Shown piece by piece: positions 1 through 10,288 of a stretch of DNA of 64,000 bases. The stretch covers positions 43,700,192-43,764,191 of the forward strand of contig OY754464.1 in NCBI GenBank assembly GCA_963575645.1, in the 5' to 3' direction. This DNA comes from Xanthostigma xanthostigma. Lineage: Eukaryota > Arthropoda > Insecta > Raphidioptera > Raphidiidae. Below the pieces are notes generated by a model. That model ran no database searches, was not told the origin of the DNA, and saw nothing but the letters and a program-made list of their open reading frames with translations. The first letter of the stretch is position 1. Each line of letters opens with the position of its first letter. The position numbers were made by a program, and so were the translations under genes.

Positions 1-1060
1 ACTCTTCAACGGTTGGTGGCCAAATTCGAGACGACCTGTTCGGAAAACAACCAACCAACACCCTTACGTCAAAGGATCGCCAGATCGGCCGAAAACATCG
101 CCGCTGTCCGTCAGAGTGTGCAGGAGACTCCGAGGCAGTCGATTTCTCGCCGTGCACAAGAACTAGGGCTTTCGCAGACTTCAACTTGGAGAATTTTGCG
201 TCAGGACTTGGACCTGCACCCGTACAAGATCCAGCTGACCCAGGAGCTCAAAGTTAATGACCACAGACAACTCCGTTTGTTCGCTGACTGGGCTTCGGAA
301 CGTTTGGAAGACGACCCTGATTTTGGCCGAAAAATAATCTTTAGCGACGAGGCGCATTTTTGGATGAATGGTTTTGTTAATAATCAAAATTGCCGTATAT
401 TGAACGACCACAACCCACATGAGGTTCACCAGGTGGCAATGCATCCACAAAAAGTTACTGTTTGGTGCGGATTTTCGTCGGGCGGCGTCATTGGTCCGTA
501 TTTTTCCGAAAACGACGTTGGCGACGCCATCACCGTTAACGGCGAGCGCTACAGATCAATGATTAACAATTTCTTTTGGCCTGAATTGAACGATATGGAC
601 GTGGACGACATATGGTTCCAGCAAGACGGCGCTACGTGCTACACAGCGAACGACACAATGGACATTCTGCGTGAACGGTTTGAGGGTAGGCTTATCTCTC
701 GCAGAGGTGACGTAAATTGGCCACCAAGATCGTGCGATTTGACTCCGCCTGACTTTTTCTTGTAGGGTTTTCTGAAGTCGCAGGTCTATACCAATAATCC
801 GCAATCGACCGATGCCCTGAAAGTCAACATAACGCAGGCCATCGTTCAGATTAAGCCGGGTCTATGCAGTAGAGTTATTTAAAATTGGACCTCTCGGATC
901 CATGCCACCGTTCGAAGCCGCGGCGGACATTTGAATATTCCATACATAATGGCATTAGTGGGCCTTTCAAACAAAAAAATAATTTCGTTAATATCTCACA
1001 CACAGCTTGTTTTATTCAATTTCAACATCGACCCGTTTTTGTTGAAAGACCCTTTATATT
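1..1060 (+). mobile_element. Tc1/mariner-superfamily DNA transposon (DD41D-like), left end outside window
   Basis: The body is a decayed transposase gene (13 to about 930) followed by a short 3' region. The right end probably lies near 1057, where the sequence ttgaaagaccctttata would fit a mariner-type terminal repeat, but the left terminal repeat is outside the window so the pair cannot be compared. The gene has in-frame stops, so this copy is inactive. The family (N-terminal helix-turn-helix related to DUF4817, then a DDD catalytic core) is frequent in insects. A deletion derivative related at the N-terminal domain lies at 22773-23289, with different ends as far as I can tell. Confidence 0.75.
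13..930 (+). pseudogene. Tc1/mariner transposase pseudogene, DD41D spacing
   Basis: An open frame runs from near the window start to 765. A helix-turn-helix segment SRRAQELGLSQTSTWRILRQ lies near residues 45-64. The catalytic core follows: first Asp in IIFSDEAHFW, second in WFQQDGATC, third in CDLTPPDFFL. There are 41 residues between the second Asp and the Asp of PPD, which gives DD41D rather than the DD34D of classical mariner. A TAG at 763-765 sits where the family has Trp. The same frame then reads on through recognisable C-terminal sequence (GFLKSQVYTNNPQSTDALK) to a TAA at 880-882, and beyond it to RSRGGHLN near 930. At least two nonsense changes, so it is not functional. The true N-terminus is probably upstream of the window. 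Confidence 0.85.
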
Positions 1061-1540
1061 CGTCAAAATGTTTTGGTATCGTTGATTATTATCACGCCAC
1101 CTGAAAATAATGAGTCAATAATGCCATGAAAAAAAAATATGATTGGAAATGTTTTAAATTGCATAACAAATGTCTTCTTTTAATTATGGAGGTTATTTAA
1201 TTTCTGGATGGCATACAGTCAGAGAATATCCTGTCTATCACTCCGAAATTTGTTTTCATTTAGAATTTAACGCGCATGAAGATTGACATCTCAGTGAAAT
1301 TTTCCAAAAGTGTATCTGCAGAATGTGAGGTAGGGCAAATAATATGACAATATTGAAGACTCTATTTTTTGATTTGGGTTATTTTTAATTTTTGATTAAA
1401 ATTTTTTGTGGAACCTCTCAGAACACAATCTTTTAGCTAGATATGTTTTATACGTAAAAAGAATCAGCTTCGAAGAAAACTGAATTATTGTTATCAATAA
1501 ATCGTTGAAAAGCCTTACTGATGTTCATGTTTAGCTCGTG
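1061..1540. other. AT-rich interval, nothing recognised
   Basis: No reading frame, tandem repeat or terminal repeat could be supported here. It separates the mariner remnant from the PLE remnant. Confidence 0.5.
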
Positions 1541-2495
1541 GCCAACGTTTCAGGACTCTGATGATGAAAATATAATTTACGAAACGTTACTCGCAAGCGA
1601 AACATCGATAAAGCAGGTGTTGCCAGTGGGTCTCTGGTATCTTTGGCAGATCTTAGGCACTCCTGAATCTTTTTTGTTGGCTTGTATATAGTTTTTATGT
1701 TATATTTCTCCAGGAGTTTGCCGCTGCGATCCGTTGTGTTTTTTTATATACGGTAGATACGTTGTTCCTATTTGGTCTTATTTGGAAAGGATGTTATTTT
1801 TGGACGTATGACTCGGTTTATTTCTTGTAGTATATATCCGTTTTTCAAAAAAAGAAGACTAATCAAGACGCTAGTCAACATAGCAACTAGAATTTGTAAA
1901 CCCAAATATCTCCAGTCGGAACTAGACCATCTGAAAACAGCGTTGCAGAATAACGGATATACACAACAAGAAATAAACCGAGCCCTACGTCCAAAAATAA
2001 CATCCGTTCCAAATAACACAGTTCAAAAAGACCAAATAGGAAAACGTATCTACCGTATATAGAAAACACAACGGATCGCATTGGCAAACTCCTGGAGAAA
2101 TATAACATAAAAACTATATACAAGCCAACAAAAAATATTCAGGAGTGCCTAAGATCTGCCAAAGATACCAGAGACCCACTGGCAACACCTGGAATTTATC
2201 GCGTTTCTTGCACATGTGGATCAGTATATATTGGGACAACAAAACGAAGTGTAAAGACACGCTTAACAGAACACAAGAGAAGTTATAGACTAAGACACAT
2301 CGAAAAATCTGCAATAGCCGAGCATACGTTGACTCTAGACAATCATAATATCCTTTTTGAAGAAACCAAAGTTATAGACAGAACATCGAGTTACTACCCA
2401 CGCATATACAGAGAGACCATAGAAATACACAAACACACAAATAATTTCAACCGGAAAGATGAAGGTTTTAATCGAAGTAACCGTTTGGGCAAATT
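1541..2495 (+). mobile_element. Penelope-like element (PLE) remnant with inverted duplication
   Basis: The left edge holds a ggccaacgttt...CTGATGA...GAAACGTT block (1540-1590). A very similar block occurs at the ends of the 25132-25506 insertion. The coding remnant (1844-2494) reads as the C-terminal part of a PLE reverse transcriptase followed by a GIY-YIG nuclease. The stretch 1612-1850 is an imperfect reverse complement of 1950-2200, so about 240 bp of the coding part is present a second time, inverted, upstream of itself. Inverted partial copies are a known habit of Penelope-type elements. The right edge runs directly into R-head repeat sequence at about 2490. Confidence 0.7.
1844..2494 (+). 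pseudogene. PLE reverse transcriptase C-terminus plus GIY-YIG endonuclease (broken)
   Basis: The first part (1844-2060) encodes RRLIKTLVNIATRIC...ALQNNGYTQQEINRALRP, the conserved region downstream of the PLE RT thumb. After a frame change, 2070-2494 encodes the linker and a GIY-YIG domain: GIYRVSCTCGSVYIGTTKRS (from 2191), then TRLTEHKRSY and KSAIAEH, ending near ETIEIHKHTNNFNRKDEGFN. In PLEs this domain supplies the nick that primes reverse transcription. The RT palm with its YxDD motif is not present, so the copy is truncated as well as frameshifted. Confidence is high for the GIY-YIG part and moderate for the upstream part. Confidence 0.8.
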
Positions 2496-2935
2496 ATATT
2501 GTATGAAATTTATATAAAATTTTCTCCACTTTCGTTTAAGACAAGTTTCGAACATTTCTGATTTAAATTGAGCGAGTTATAAGCGAAAAACTTCGTTTTT
2601 TCTTTATTGCTCTCCTCTGGGGTCAAAATTCAAAAATCGGGCGACGTTAGGATCTATGTTCCTCGGAGACGAATCGAACCAAAAAAAGTTTTTTAAAATT
2701 GGTTAAGGCGTTTGAGCTATACACAATCCACAAAAAAGCGTGACATACTTATTCACAGACAAAGGGAGTACATATAAGCGCTTTAGCTTACGCTATTTGC
2801 GTCTAAAAATTCATAACTTTCTGGTAAACGTCATTTTTGACATTTCTTACCATTCCGACAGCGCGGATGAGCGGATTGAAACCAAATTTTGAGAAGATGT
2901 TTGATATGCAAATTTGAAGTGGCCTATTGTTTTTG
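2496..2935 (+). repeat. R-head module and lead-in to R-array
   Basis: The segment begins ccgtttgggcaaatta and runs through a conserved block containing tctggggtcaaaattcaaaa, gacgttaggatc and gacgaatcgaac. The same block recurs at 24063-24500 (minus), 46940-47257 (plus), 50690-50800 (minus), 59720-60000 and 62010-62300 (both plus). From about 2825 it passes into the R-array lead-in (gagcggattgaaaccaaatt, gtttgatatgcaaat), which is also found at 25010, 51070 and, inverted, at 46240 and 58890. No coding capacity. Confidence 0.8.
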
Positions 2936-3470
2936 GGGAACATCGGCGCATGCGTAAAAGAGATTTATACTATAATGCTGTTTTTTATAATAATAATATA
3001 GTTTTTATAACGGTTTATTATTCTATTTATTTTTACTAGAAATTTTTGTAAATTTTTTGGGGATAATCGGCGCATGCGCAAAAGAGATCTAGGCTATGAC
3101 GTTGCTTTTTATATAATAATAGTATACTTTTCACAACGGTTATAATTATTTTATCTATTTTACAAGAAAGTTTTGTAAACTTTTTTGGGAAAAATCGGCG
3201 CATGCGCAACAGAGATATATGTTAAAACGTAGTTTTTTAATAATAATGATATAGTTTTCAAAAGGTTTTTTTATTCTATTTTACAAGTTTTGTAAAAACA
3301 TTTTGTGGGGAAAATCGGCGCATGCGGTGAAGAGATATAGGTACCCTTTAATGTTGTTTTTTATAAATTATGATATACATTTCATAACGGTTTGTTAGTC
3401 TGTAGTCTATATTTTTACAAGATAGTTATGAAAAAAAATGTGTTGTTCTAAATTTGTAGTTTCAGAAATA
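2936..3470 (+). repeat. R-array: tandem ~120-bp units with GCGCATGCGC-like core
   Basis: Four units are marked by the core cggcgcatgcg at about 2944, 3068, 3196 and 3316, giving spacings of 124, 128 and 120 bp. Each unit continues with aaaagagatat, an AT run, and tttcataacggtttattattct...tttttacaag. The same array type occurs at 25087-25870, 45739-46210 (minus), 48000-48250, 51150-51345, 55203-55406 (minus), 58649-58840 (minus) and 61055-61135 (minus). It behaves as an internal minisatellite of a larger dispersed non-coding element. Confidence 0.85.
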
Positions 3471-4310
3471 TTTTGAAAATAAAAAAAATCTATTGTTCTT
3501 TTGTTCTGTAGATGTTAGTTAGGGATTTGCCAAGCATACTTTTTTTAATTTTAACATGATGTGATAACATATATAGAAAACCATGAAAACGAATAGTAAA
3601 TATCATAATGCTTAGTAGTAACCGTTACCCGCGTTACCGCACGCGTTAACAAAAATTTTATTTTTTTTGTTATTATATTATGTCAAATGTCAATATTATT
3701 ATTTATTAGTTAGAAAGGCCCCGTCGTCCAATTTTCTATTAACTAAAGCCTTAAATTTCCCACACATGTATACGTCTGGTGACAATATATATATTCAATA
3801 TGGCGGACGCCCCAAGATGACGGAACACCTTTTCCTTCGCATCTATCTTAAATGAAATAATCAAATTATTTTCATAAATTAATGTTATATTAGTTAAAAT
3901 TTTGAAAGACTAAAAACGCGAAAAATAAAATACTAATAAAAAGAAAGCTTTTATTGAAATGTACCAAAAAGGAAATATAATTTAGGGTCATAATTATAAA
4001 AAAGTTGGTTGTGACTAATAAACAATCATAAAGCTTAGAGCTTACGCTTTTATAATTTTATTGGGAACCTAAATTATTATTAATAAATTATTAAAATAAA
4101 ATGATTTTTTTCCTTTCTGCGTTTCAATATTTCCAACTGTTATTTTTTTCTCAGATTAAATAAATTAAATTATATTATTATTAAGCTCAGAGTGTCGTTA
4201 AAAATATACACCGATTTTTGAACATAACGCCGGGCTATATTATGTAAAATTTTGCGCTTTATAATCCTTGAATTACTTACATATACTCTTACTGGTTTAT
4301 TTTGAATTAG
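3471..4310 (+). repeat. R-tail module
   Basis: The order of landmarks is: ttctgtagatgttagtta, aaccgttacccgcgttaccg, aaggccccgtcgtccaattt, aatatggcggacgcccc, then agagtgtcgttaaaaatata and gaattacttacatatactc near the end. Parts recur at 13362-13612, 27880-29100, 38118-38990 (minus) and 48260-48610. All copies that reach this end stop within a few bases of one another (4290-4310, about 29090, about 48605), which suggests a genuine terminus of the repeated unit. Confidence 0.75.
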
Positions 4311-5860
4311 TTACTTTTTGTTATAACTGTAATTGTTATTTTTTGTACATGTACAAATATGTTATGTTGACATACGATTGACATGTTGAGTTGCTTGAGG
4401 AAATTAAAATAAAAAAACGAAACGTCGCATCTTTCATTGACAATTTAATTTAAATTTCTTTTTTATTGTTCTAGCTCCCGTGAATTGTTTCGTTAGTTAA
4501 TGTTTGATCGCACCGTGTACTATGTAGACAGTATTCAATTTTGTGATAGTCTGTTGCATAATATAATAGCTAATACCTGTGTGTACCTATAGCTCACCTA
4601 ATACCATACTGGTATTAAACGTTTGGCTAACATTACTGTTATAACATACACCTTGCTGCCAGCATTGATTGTGTAATACGAATTGCTAATTAATATTCAT
4701 AAAGCCGACATTTCATGGATAATGTGCTACCGTTGAAAACGATTGACGGGAACAATAGGTGTTCATTTCTTCAACATCAATAATTCGTTGTTCCGTATTC
4801 GTTTATTAAGGACTTGTGCGTCGTTTTCAGAAGCGAAATAATTTATTCAACTAGAAATCCTGGGAAAAAATTATACATGATAATGCTTCTTTTGTATCTT
4901 CGTCACCTACGAATATTTTGAACCAATTGCAAAATGAGTGCAGTTATTATTTTTTCGAAAATATTAACTTTAGTGTATTTTTTCAATTAAAGTAGCACAA
5001 AAACGAGATAGAATATGATATTGTAAAAAATAGAAAAATGCTAAGAACGGCTCTAACGATATTGCTCATATTTTATAAATTGATATATCGGTGACCATAT
5101 AATACGATAACATTCAAGAGTTAGTCTGATGTCGAACGCAAATAGAAAATTGCGATTTTCTCTACGGTGGCTCCAACGATATGATCATAATATTTCAAAA
5201 ATGCATGAGTAGTTTACTGCCAAACGAAATCGAAAATTACGATTTATATGACTAATGATGACTGACTAGGTTGAGATCATGACCTTTGGATTAGAGCTAC
5301 TGTAACTTAATTATTTTTACGAGATCCGCTATTGAAAGATATATACGATCTCTTTGAAAATTGGTTATTGTGTGTTTGTCAGTACGCAAAAAAATATGGT
5401 TCTAAATTTCAAACTGGCAGCCACATAACAACTGAAATTTACTGGAGGTAGTTAAACTGACGCCATAATAAAAACAAGGTCTGTGGATGATTGCAAAAAC
5501 GAGTTGTCAACTGGTAACAAACCGGTTTCGTAAAATTGTACAATATTACGGTTGAATCGTTTCATTTGTGTCTTTATTCAGAAAGCTTTCAGAAACATGA
5601 CGGCGACAGGGAGTTCTGGCAAACTTAATCTAAGTTTGCAGGTGCGGTCTGGTTACTAACTTCATGGTCCACCCTTGCTTTGAAAGGAACTCCTGTTAAC
5701 GAGCTACTGATGTCACCACAACAAGTCGCCCGGCTGCAGCAGACCGGCACACCGACGCAGGCTGATTCACTGTTCAACGCTCGCCCGCTTCCACATACGT
5801 CTACTAGAGTTGAGAATAATCGATGATTTAAATATTTTTGATAACCCAATGATTCATTAG
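4311..5860. other. AT-rich interval; one GC-richer patch, no gene recognised
   Basis: No repeat or gene was recognised. The stretch 5590-5815 is noticeably GC-richer and is open on the minus strand for 88 codons (5625-5891), but the peptide has no motif I recognise and no start or splice context that I trust. It could be a degraded exon or a fragment of an unrecognised element. Confidence 0.4.
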
Positions 5861-6149
5861 AAATGATTCCTTCGCATGATGAAACAATCACTCAATCACA
5901 CCTCCTATTAATTAATTATGCGAAGGAATAATTTCGAATCAATCATGCACATTGAATAAATTAATTACGTCTTTTTTCTGCATCTGTACTATAAAGCACA
6001 CTGTATGTAGGTGACTTCCTTAAGACTGATAATCGAAATCGAGAGCAAATTCGTTCGAGAGTAAAAACAATCATTCACTTACACCTATTATAATAGGTGT
6101 AAGTGAATTGATTAACTCTCAAACGTATAAATACGTTCGAGAGTTAATC
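5861..6149. repeat. Cluster of three short hairpins
   Basis: The first hairpin pairs aaatgattccttcgcat (5861-5877) with atgcgaaggaataattt (5918-5934). The second, 6073-6108, is a perfect 36-bp palindrome, attcacttacacctatta plus its reverse complement, with no loop. The third, 6110-6149, pairs gattaactctc with gagagttaatc. A motif ttcgagagtaaaaac precedes the second hairpin and recurs before the hairpin at 6776-6830. These look like small foldback insertions or the eroded termini of one element. Confidence 0.7.
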
Positions 6150-6267
6150 AATTCTTTTAATGCAGTTTTTTACTAAAGATCACAACCAAGTTAAACACTA
6201 AAATAATAAGATACTTTGTTGGTGAAAATCTATCATAAAAATCATAAAAAAACAATAACTTAAAATT

Positions 6268-6775
6268 ACTTATAGTCCAAGAACGATTTTCGGGAAATGC
6301 CTAAAACCTCAAACGGCTAAAAATTTGAGTGATCGTACAAGAAACTATTCTGACTGTGAAAAAGTGGGCTCCGATGTGCAGTTAGGGTAGAAACCACTCC
6401 TTAAATTAATTCACAAACTATGAAATATATGAAAAAAAGGTTTCAATAAAAAATTGTAGATATATATTATATTTGCTACAAAAAAAGTGTCCACCCTCTT
6501 TCCCTTATTAGCCCAGTCAATGCACGGTTTCCCTAGCAGTTCTACCAAACAGCACCAAAATTTGGCTATAGGTTCTACTTATCCTCTACTTCAAAGTTGT
6601 CAATGTGCCGAGGGTTGCTTTTACCCTGGGGGTAGAGAGAGGCCACCCCTTCTCAAGGATGAAAAATTTTTTATTAAAAATAAGTATGGGAATGGATAGA
6701 TTGACTAATTCTAAGAAGCTTTTGTTCTATAAAGTTTTTATTTAAAGTTAATACTTTTCGATTTATTCGAGAGTA
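6268..6775. repeat. Left arm of large inverted repeat
   Basis: This block is an imperfect reverse complement of 12352-12778. Shared landmarks include gtgctccgatgtgcagttag, caaaatttggct, gttgtcaatgtgccgagggt and gactaattctaag. The left arm carries about 100 bp not present in the right arm (roughly 6391-6510). The arms face each other over 5.6 kb containing the 7143-8170 foldback element and a LINE. The arrangement fits a long-TIR DNA element that received later insertions, or two oppositely oriented copies of one repeat. Confidence 0.75.
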
Positions 6776-6830
6776 AAAACACGTATATTACAACAGGAAT
6801 CTTCTTCATGTGTTGTAATATACGTGTTTT
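6776..6830. repeat. Hairpin, 20-bp perfect stem
   Basis: Arms aaaacacgtatattacaaca (6776-6795) and its exact reverse complement (6811-6830) enclose a 15-nt loop. It lies just inside the left arm of the large inverted repeat. Confidence 0.8.
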
Positions 6831-7142
6831 GATAACTAGAAATTTGTGATTGGGTATTTTTACCATTACTAGCTTCGTTTTTGAGCTATCAAGTTCAACA
6901 AAAAAACTATTTTGTAGGTTTTTTCAAGAGCTATAAGCTGATGTTAACTAATTTTTTTAGCTCTTATTTTTTAAAAGGTTACTATTTGCGAACATATGCA
7001 AACTTAAAACGGCCATATCTTACTTAATTTTTATCGTACAGAAAATGAAAAAAAAACAAAATTTTTAGGAAAACCATACAATTATAAAACTCTTAATTTT
7101 TTTTTCGTATCTTTCATAGTAGCTTAAGCAACGAATAATTTC
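6831..7142. other. AT-rich interval between hairpin and foldback element
   Basis: Long A and T runs, no frame and no recognised repeat. It may belong to the interior of the element bounded by the large inverted repeat. Confidence 0.4.
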
Positions 7143-8170
7143 TAGATGGAAAAGTTGAAAGCAGAACATTTGACTTAGGAACTTTGTTTGTACTAGTTAA
7201 GAGATAAACATACTAAAAGTCCTTACCCCTAAGGTACGCCCGAAGGGGGGGAGCACAAAGAAGGTCCCGTTTTTTGGTTTTTTGCTTTCATCTCGAAAAC
7301 GGTACGTCGTACGAAATTTTGTTGTAATACATAATGAAAGCTGATAAAATTCTCTACAACTTTAGCTTTCACACTTTTTATCTATCTCCAATCTTTGCCT
7401 AGCTATGAGCTCCGAAAAATGGTCAATTTTCAAAAATGTGTTAAATTCTCTTTAGCACATTGTAACAATACGAATTTGTCAAAATTATTTCGTATTGCTC
7501 ATCCACACTATTAAAAACACCCACACACTATTAAAAAATAACATAAGCTGGGAGTACCTCCCCGCAGGGCCCTCTTTCCCACTGGGCACTCTGGGCACGT
7601 GCACAGGGCCCCGCGATCGATAGGCACCACCTAGTTCCTGCCAAATCACGAAACGATAATCGATATTCATTACCGAAAAACATATTTATTTCGAATGACT
7701 GACTAGAACACCTATTTGCTTATTAGCTGTTGTATGCGCGACGCTACTCTATTCTCGCCCGAAAATCAGGCTTTTCGATTTCAGCATGCTTAGGTAAATT
7801 TAAATATATAAAACTGCAATTTAATGGTATACTAAGTACCTAAACTGTTTAAAACAAAAATCATCATTGAACTAGTTTTTCATATACTTAATTTTTCGGA
7901 GCTCATAGCTAGGCAAAGATTGGAGATAGATAAAAAGTGTGAAAGCTAAAGTTGTAGAGAATTTTATCATCTTTCAATATGTATTACAACAAAATTTCGT
8001 ACGACGTACCGTTTTCGAGATGAAAGCAAAAAACCAAAAAACGGGACCTTCTTTGTGCTCCCCCCCTTCGGGCGTACCTCGGAGGGGTAAGGACTTTTAG
8101 TATGTTTATCTCCTAACTAGTCCAAACAAAGTTCCTAAGTCAAACGTTCTGCTTTCGACTTTTCCATCTA
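7143..8170. mobile_element. Foldback/MITE element with 279-bp inverted ends
   Basis: The left arm 7143-7421 (starting tagatggaaaagttgaaagc) is an almost perfect reverse complement of 7892-8170. The 470-bp centre has no good frame; a GC-rich patch at 7555-7640 contains gggcactctgggcacgtgc. I could not see a convincing target duplication, so the superfamily is unassigned. The close match of the arms (only scattered differences) suggests a fairly recent copy. It lies inside the large inverted repeat 6268-12778. Confidence 0.8.
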
Positions 8171-8447
8171 CATTCCCTTTATGAGCACTCATTGACCAAA
8201 CTATAGTTTTTCAGTTATTTTTAAAGAAAGGCAATTTTTTGCAAACTTGCAAAGAAACTTTCTTCACTTCAAGCTCAATTTTTTTCAAATATAAGCATTT
8301 TAAACCGGTCAAATTTATAGGGCATATTACAAGTACATAAATAAAGTCAATTGTAAAGTAATAGCGATCATTTTCAATTGAGGTGGTAATTAGGGGGTGA
8401 TTTTCATATTTTTTTTGCCGCCAAAAAAATAGGGACCGATTTTGTTT
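8171..8447. other. Interval between foldback element and LINE tail
   Basis: No gene or repeat recognised. Its right side abuts the microsatellite tail of the minus-strand LINE. Confidence 0.4.
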
Positions 8448-8591
8448 TTGTATAGAATAGATAGAATAGATAGAATAGATATATATTTTGTCAGTCGAGA
8501 TATACAAAATCTGTTTGACACGTCAAGAAAATATTAAACATTATAAATTACAACGTATAAATTACACGATATAAAATATTACAGAATAAAA

Positions 8592-9297
8592 TTATTGGCA
8601 ACATAAAAATTCATCTACGCTGTAAAAGACCCGTTCTAATAAAAATGTTTTCACATTCCTTTTAAAAATGGAATATGTATTATTTTTACACCTTTCAGGT
8701 AGTCTATTGTATACATAGGCTGCGTAATTTTCTGGGCAATACTTAAAAACGTCTTTCGTCGCTAGGGGAATTTTAATAGATTTTTTTCTTCGAGTATTAT
8801 GACCATGTCCATCCTCTGTCAAGGCATAGTTTGCCATATTTTTGTGAGCGTAAAGCAACAAGCAAAAGATATAAATGCATGGAACTGTCATGATTTTTTT
8901 TTCGAGAAAAATAGCCCTACAAGATTGGTTTCTTTTCAGTTTGAACATTGCGCGTACTATACTCTTTTGCTTGATGAAAACACTCACAAAAGAGGCATTA
9001 TGACCCCAGGCTGCAATACCATACCTTAACACAGGATAGACATGGCCATAATAAATTGTTTTTACTATGTCTGGACTCGCTAAAACATTAGCCCTTTTCA
9101 TCACGTACACAAACTTTGACAAGCTTTTACATAAATTACAGATGTGCTGATCCCATTTTAAATTGTTTTGTAAAAATATGCCCAGAAATTTATTCACCTC
9201 AGTCTCTTTTATTTTTATATTATTGACTACAATATCTATGTTATAGTCTATCCTGGACTGAACATTCCTGAAAAACATTAATTTAGTTTTATTTTCA
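8592..9297 (-). pseudogene. LINE ORF2, C-terminal part
   Basis: This is the segment downstream of the RT fingers/palm: NENKTKLMFFRN, then FLGIFLQNNLKWDQHI and LRYGIAAWGHN, the usual thumb and C-terminal motifs of jockey-superfamily ORF2, ending YSVDEFLCCQ and a stop. It joins codon for codon with the frame at 10289-11999 once the piggyBac insert and one TTAA copy are left out (..NKLVL-N-ENKTK..). The LINE was therefore uninterrupted here when piggyBac landed. Confidence 0.85.
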
Positions 9298-9301
9298 TTA
9301 A

Positions 9302-10284
9302 CCCTCAGTTAATCTGGTGCCTAGATATACTTTAATTTATCTGGTGGAGTCCAAGGGACTCCTTCTCAACAAGTCGTTAATATTTTTTTAATAAAACGAT
9401 ATCCAGTATCAAAAAACTACATATTTGAGTAAGGAACATTACAGTATCAGACTTTTATATCAGACTGGTATTAGTTAACATTTAAGCTTTATAACAATAG
9501 AAAAACAAATTACCCTCCATATAAAATTAACAAAAAGTTGTACCATCTTCTAGCTACTATAAAAATTGAAAATTAAGTATATTTATCTTTTCACTTATGA
9601 ACAATGCCAATAATATAGTGAAATTAAGAGCAAAATAAAAAAGGATAGTGTCTCATATTAAAATGAAAAATGTGCAGCACTTAATATTTGACTGTCGCAA
9701 CAAAACGGGCGCAAATCTTCTTCGTACACCCCAAACATACTGACTTCTTACAGCTAAGACACAAATATGCAGTCTTTCTTTTTAGGCGCTTAGGACATAA
9801 TGTGACAGTATTTACTTTGGTTTCTTGGCACTCATCTTCGGAGTCGGAAAGTAATTCTTCGGGTATAAAAGGTCGAGGCACATTTTGTGACTGTTGAGGT
9901 TCATCATCGGGATTCATATCTTCGTCGTTTAGCCAGCCCATTATATTATATTATATTCAGCATCTGGTTGATTTAAATTTACTACTTGTTTATTGGAAGC
10001 CATTTTGTAGTTTAAAACAAAGAAAATGTGTCATTAAACCCAAAAAATTATATTTATAAAATTAGCAAAAAAGTTACACAAATGCTCTGGTGGAGTCCCG
10101 TGGACTCCATGAACGTAATATCTCACCGATATACAAGCGTAGACGCACATCCTCTCTCCCCCGAGCGTCGTACACTATTTCAGGAAGGTACTGAGATGCA
10201 CAAACTTCTAAGTGTAATATTAAAGTTTTTTCAACATTTTGAAAATCGGGCGGAGTCCCTGGGACCTAACAGATCAATTGAGGG
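9302..10284. mobile_element. piggyBac deletion derivative (983 bp) with TTAA target duplication
   Basis: The left terminus ccctcagttaatctg and the right terminus (read inverted) ccctcaattgatctg match piggyBac-type ends. They are flanked by ttaa at 9298-9301 and 10285-10288. Subterminal sequences also match in inverted orientation (ggtggagtccaagggactcc near 9340; gcggagtccctgggacc near 10250). It carries a short minus-strand gene (9681-9941) made of piggyBac N- and C-terminal pieces, so it is an internal-deletion copy that would need a transposase supplied elsewhere. Confidence 0.9.
9681..9941 (-). CDS. 86-aa piggyBac-derived miniprotein: acidic N-terminus fused to C-terminal Cys-rich domain
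   Basis: The frame begins MGWLNDEDMNPDDEPQ, continues acidic (EELLSDSEDEC), and passes straight into a Cys-rich tail LCPKRLKRKTAYLCLSCKK followed by SVCLGCTKKIC. The tail resembles the cross-braced zinc-binding domain at the C-terminus of piggyBac transposases, which contacts the terminal repeats. The whole DDD catalytic core is absent. The start codon chosen is the first Met and gives the family-like acidic N-terminus; the frame is uninterrupted to a stop. It may be a by-product of an in-frame internal deletion or an expressed end-binding fragment; expression is unknown. Confidence 0.65.
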   Translation of the reverse strand: MGWLNDEDMNPDDEPQQSQNVPRPFIPEELLSDSEDECQETKVNTVTLCPKRLKRKTAYLCLSCKKSVCLGCTKKICARFVATVKY

Positions 10285-10288
10285 TTAA

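Noticed and set aside
5625-5891. 88-codon minus-strand frame in a GC-richer patch
   Set aside because: Peptide has several Cys but no motif I know and the frame is short; kept only as part of the interval note.
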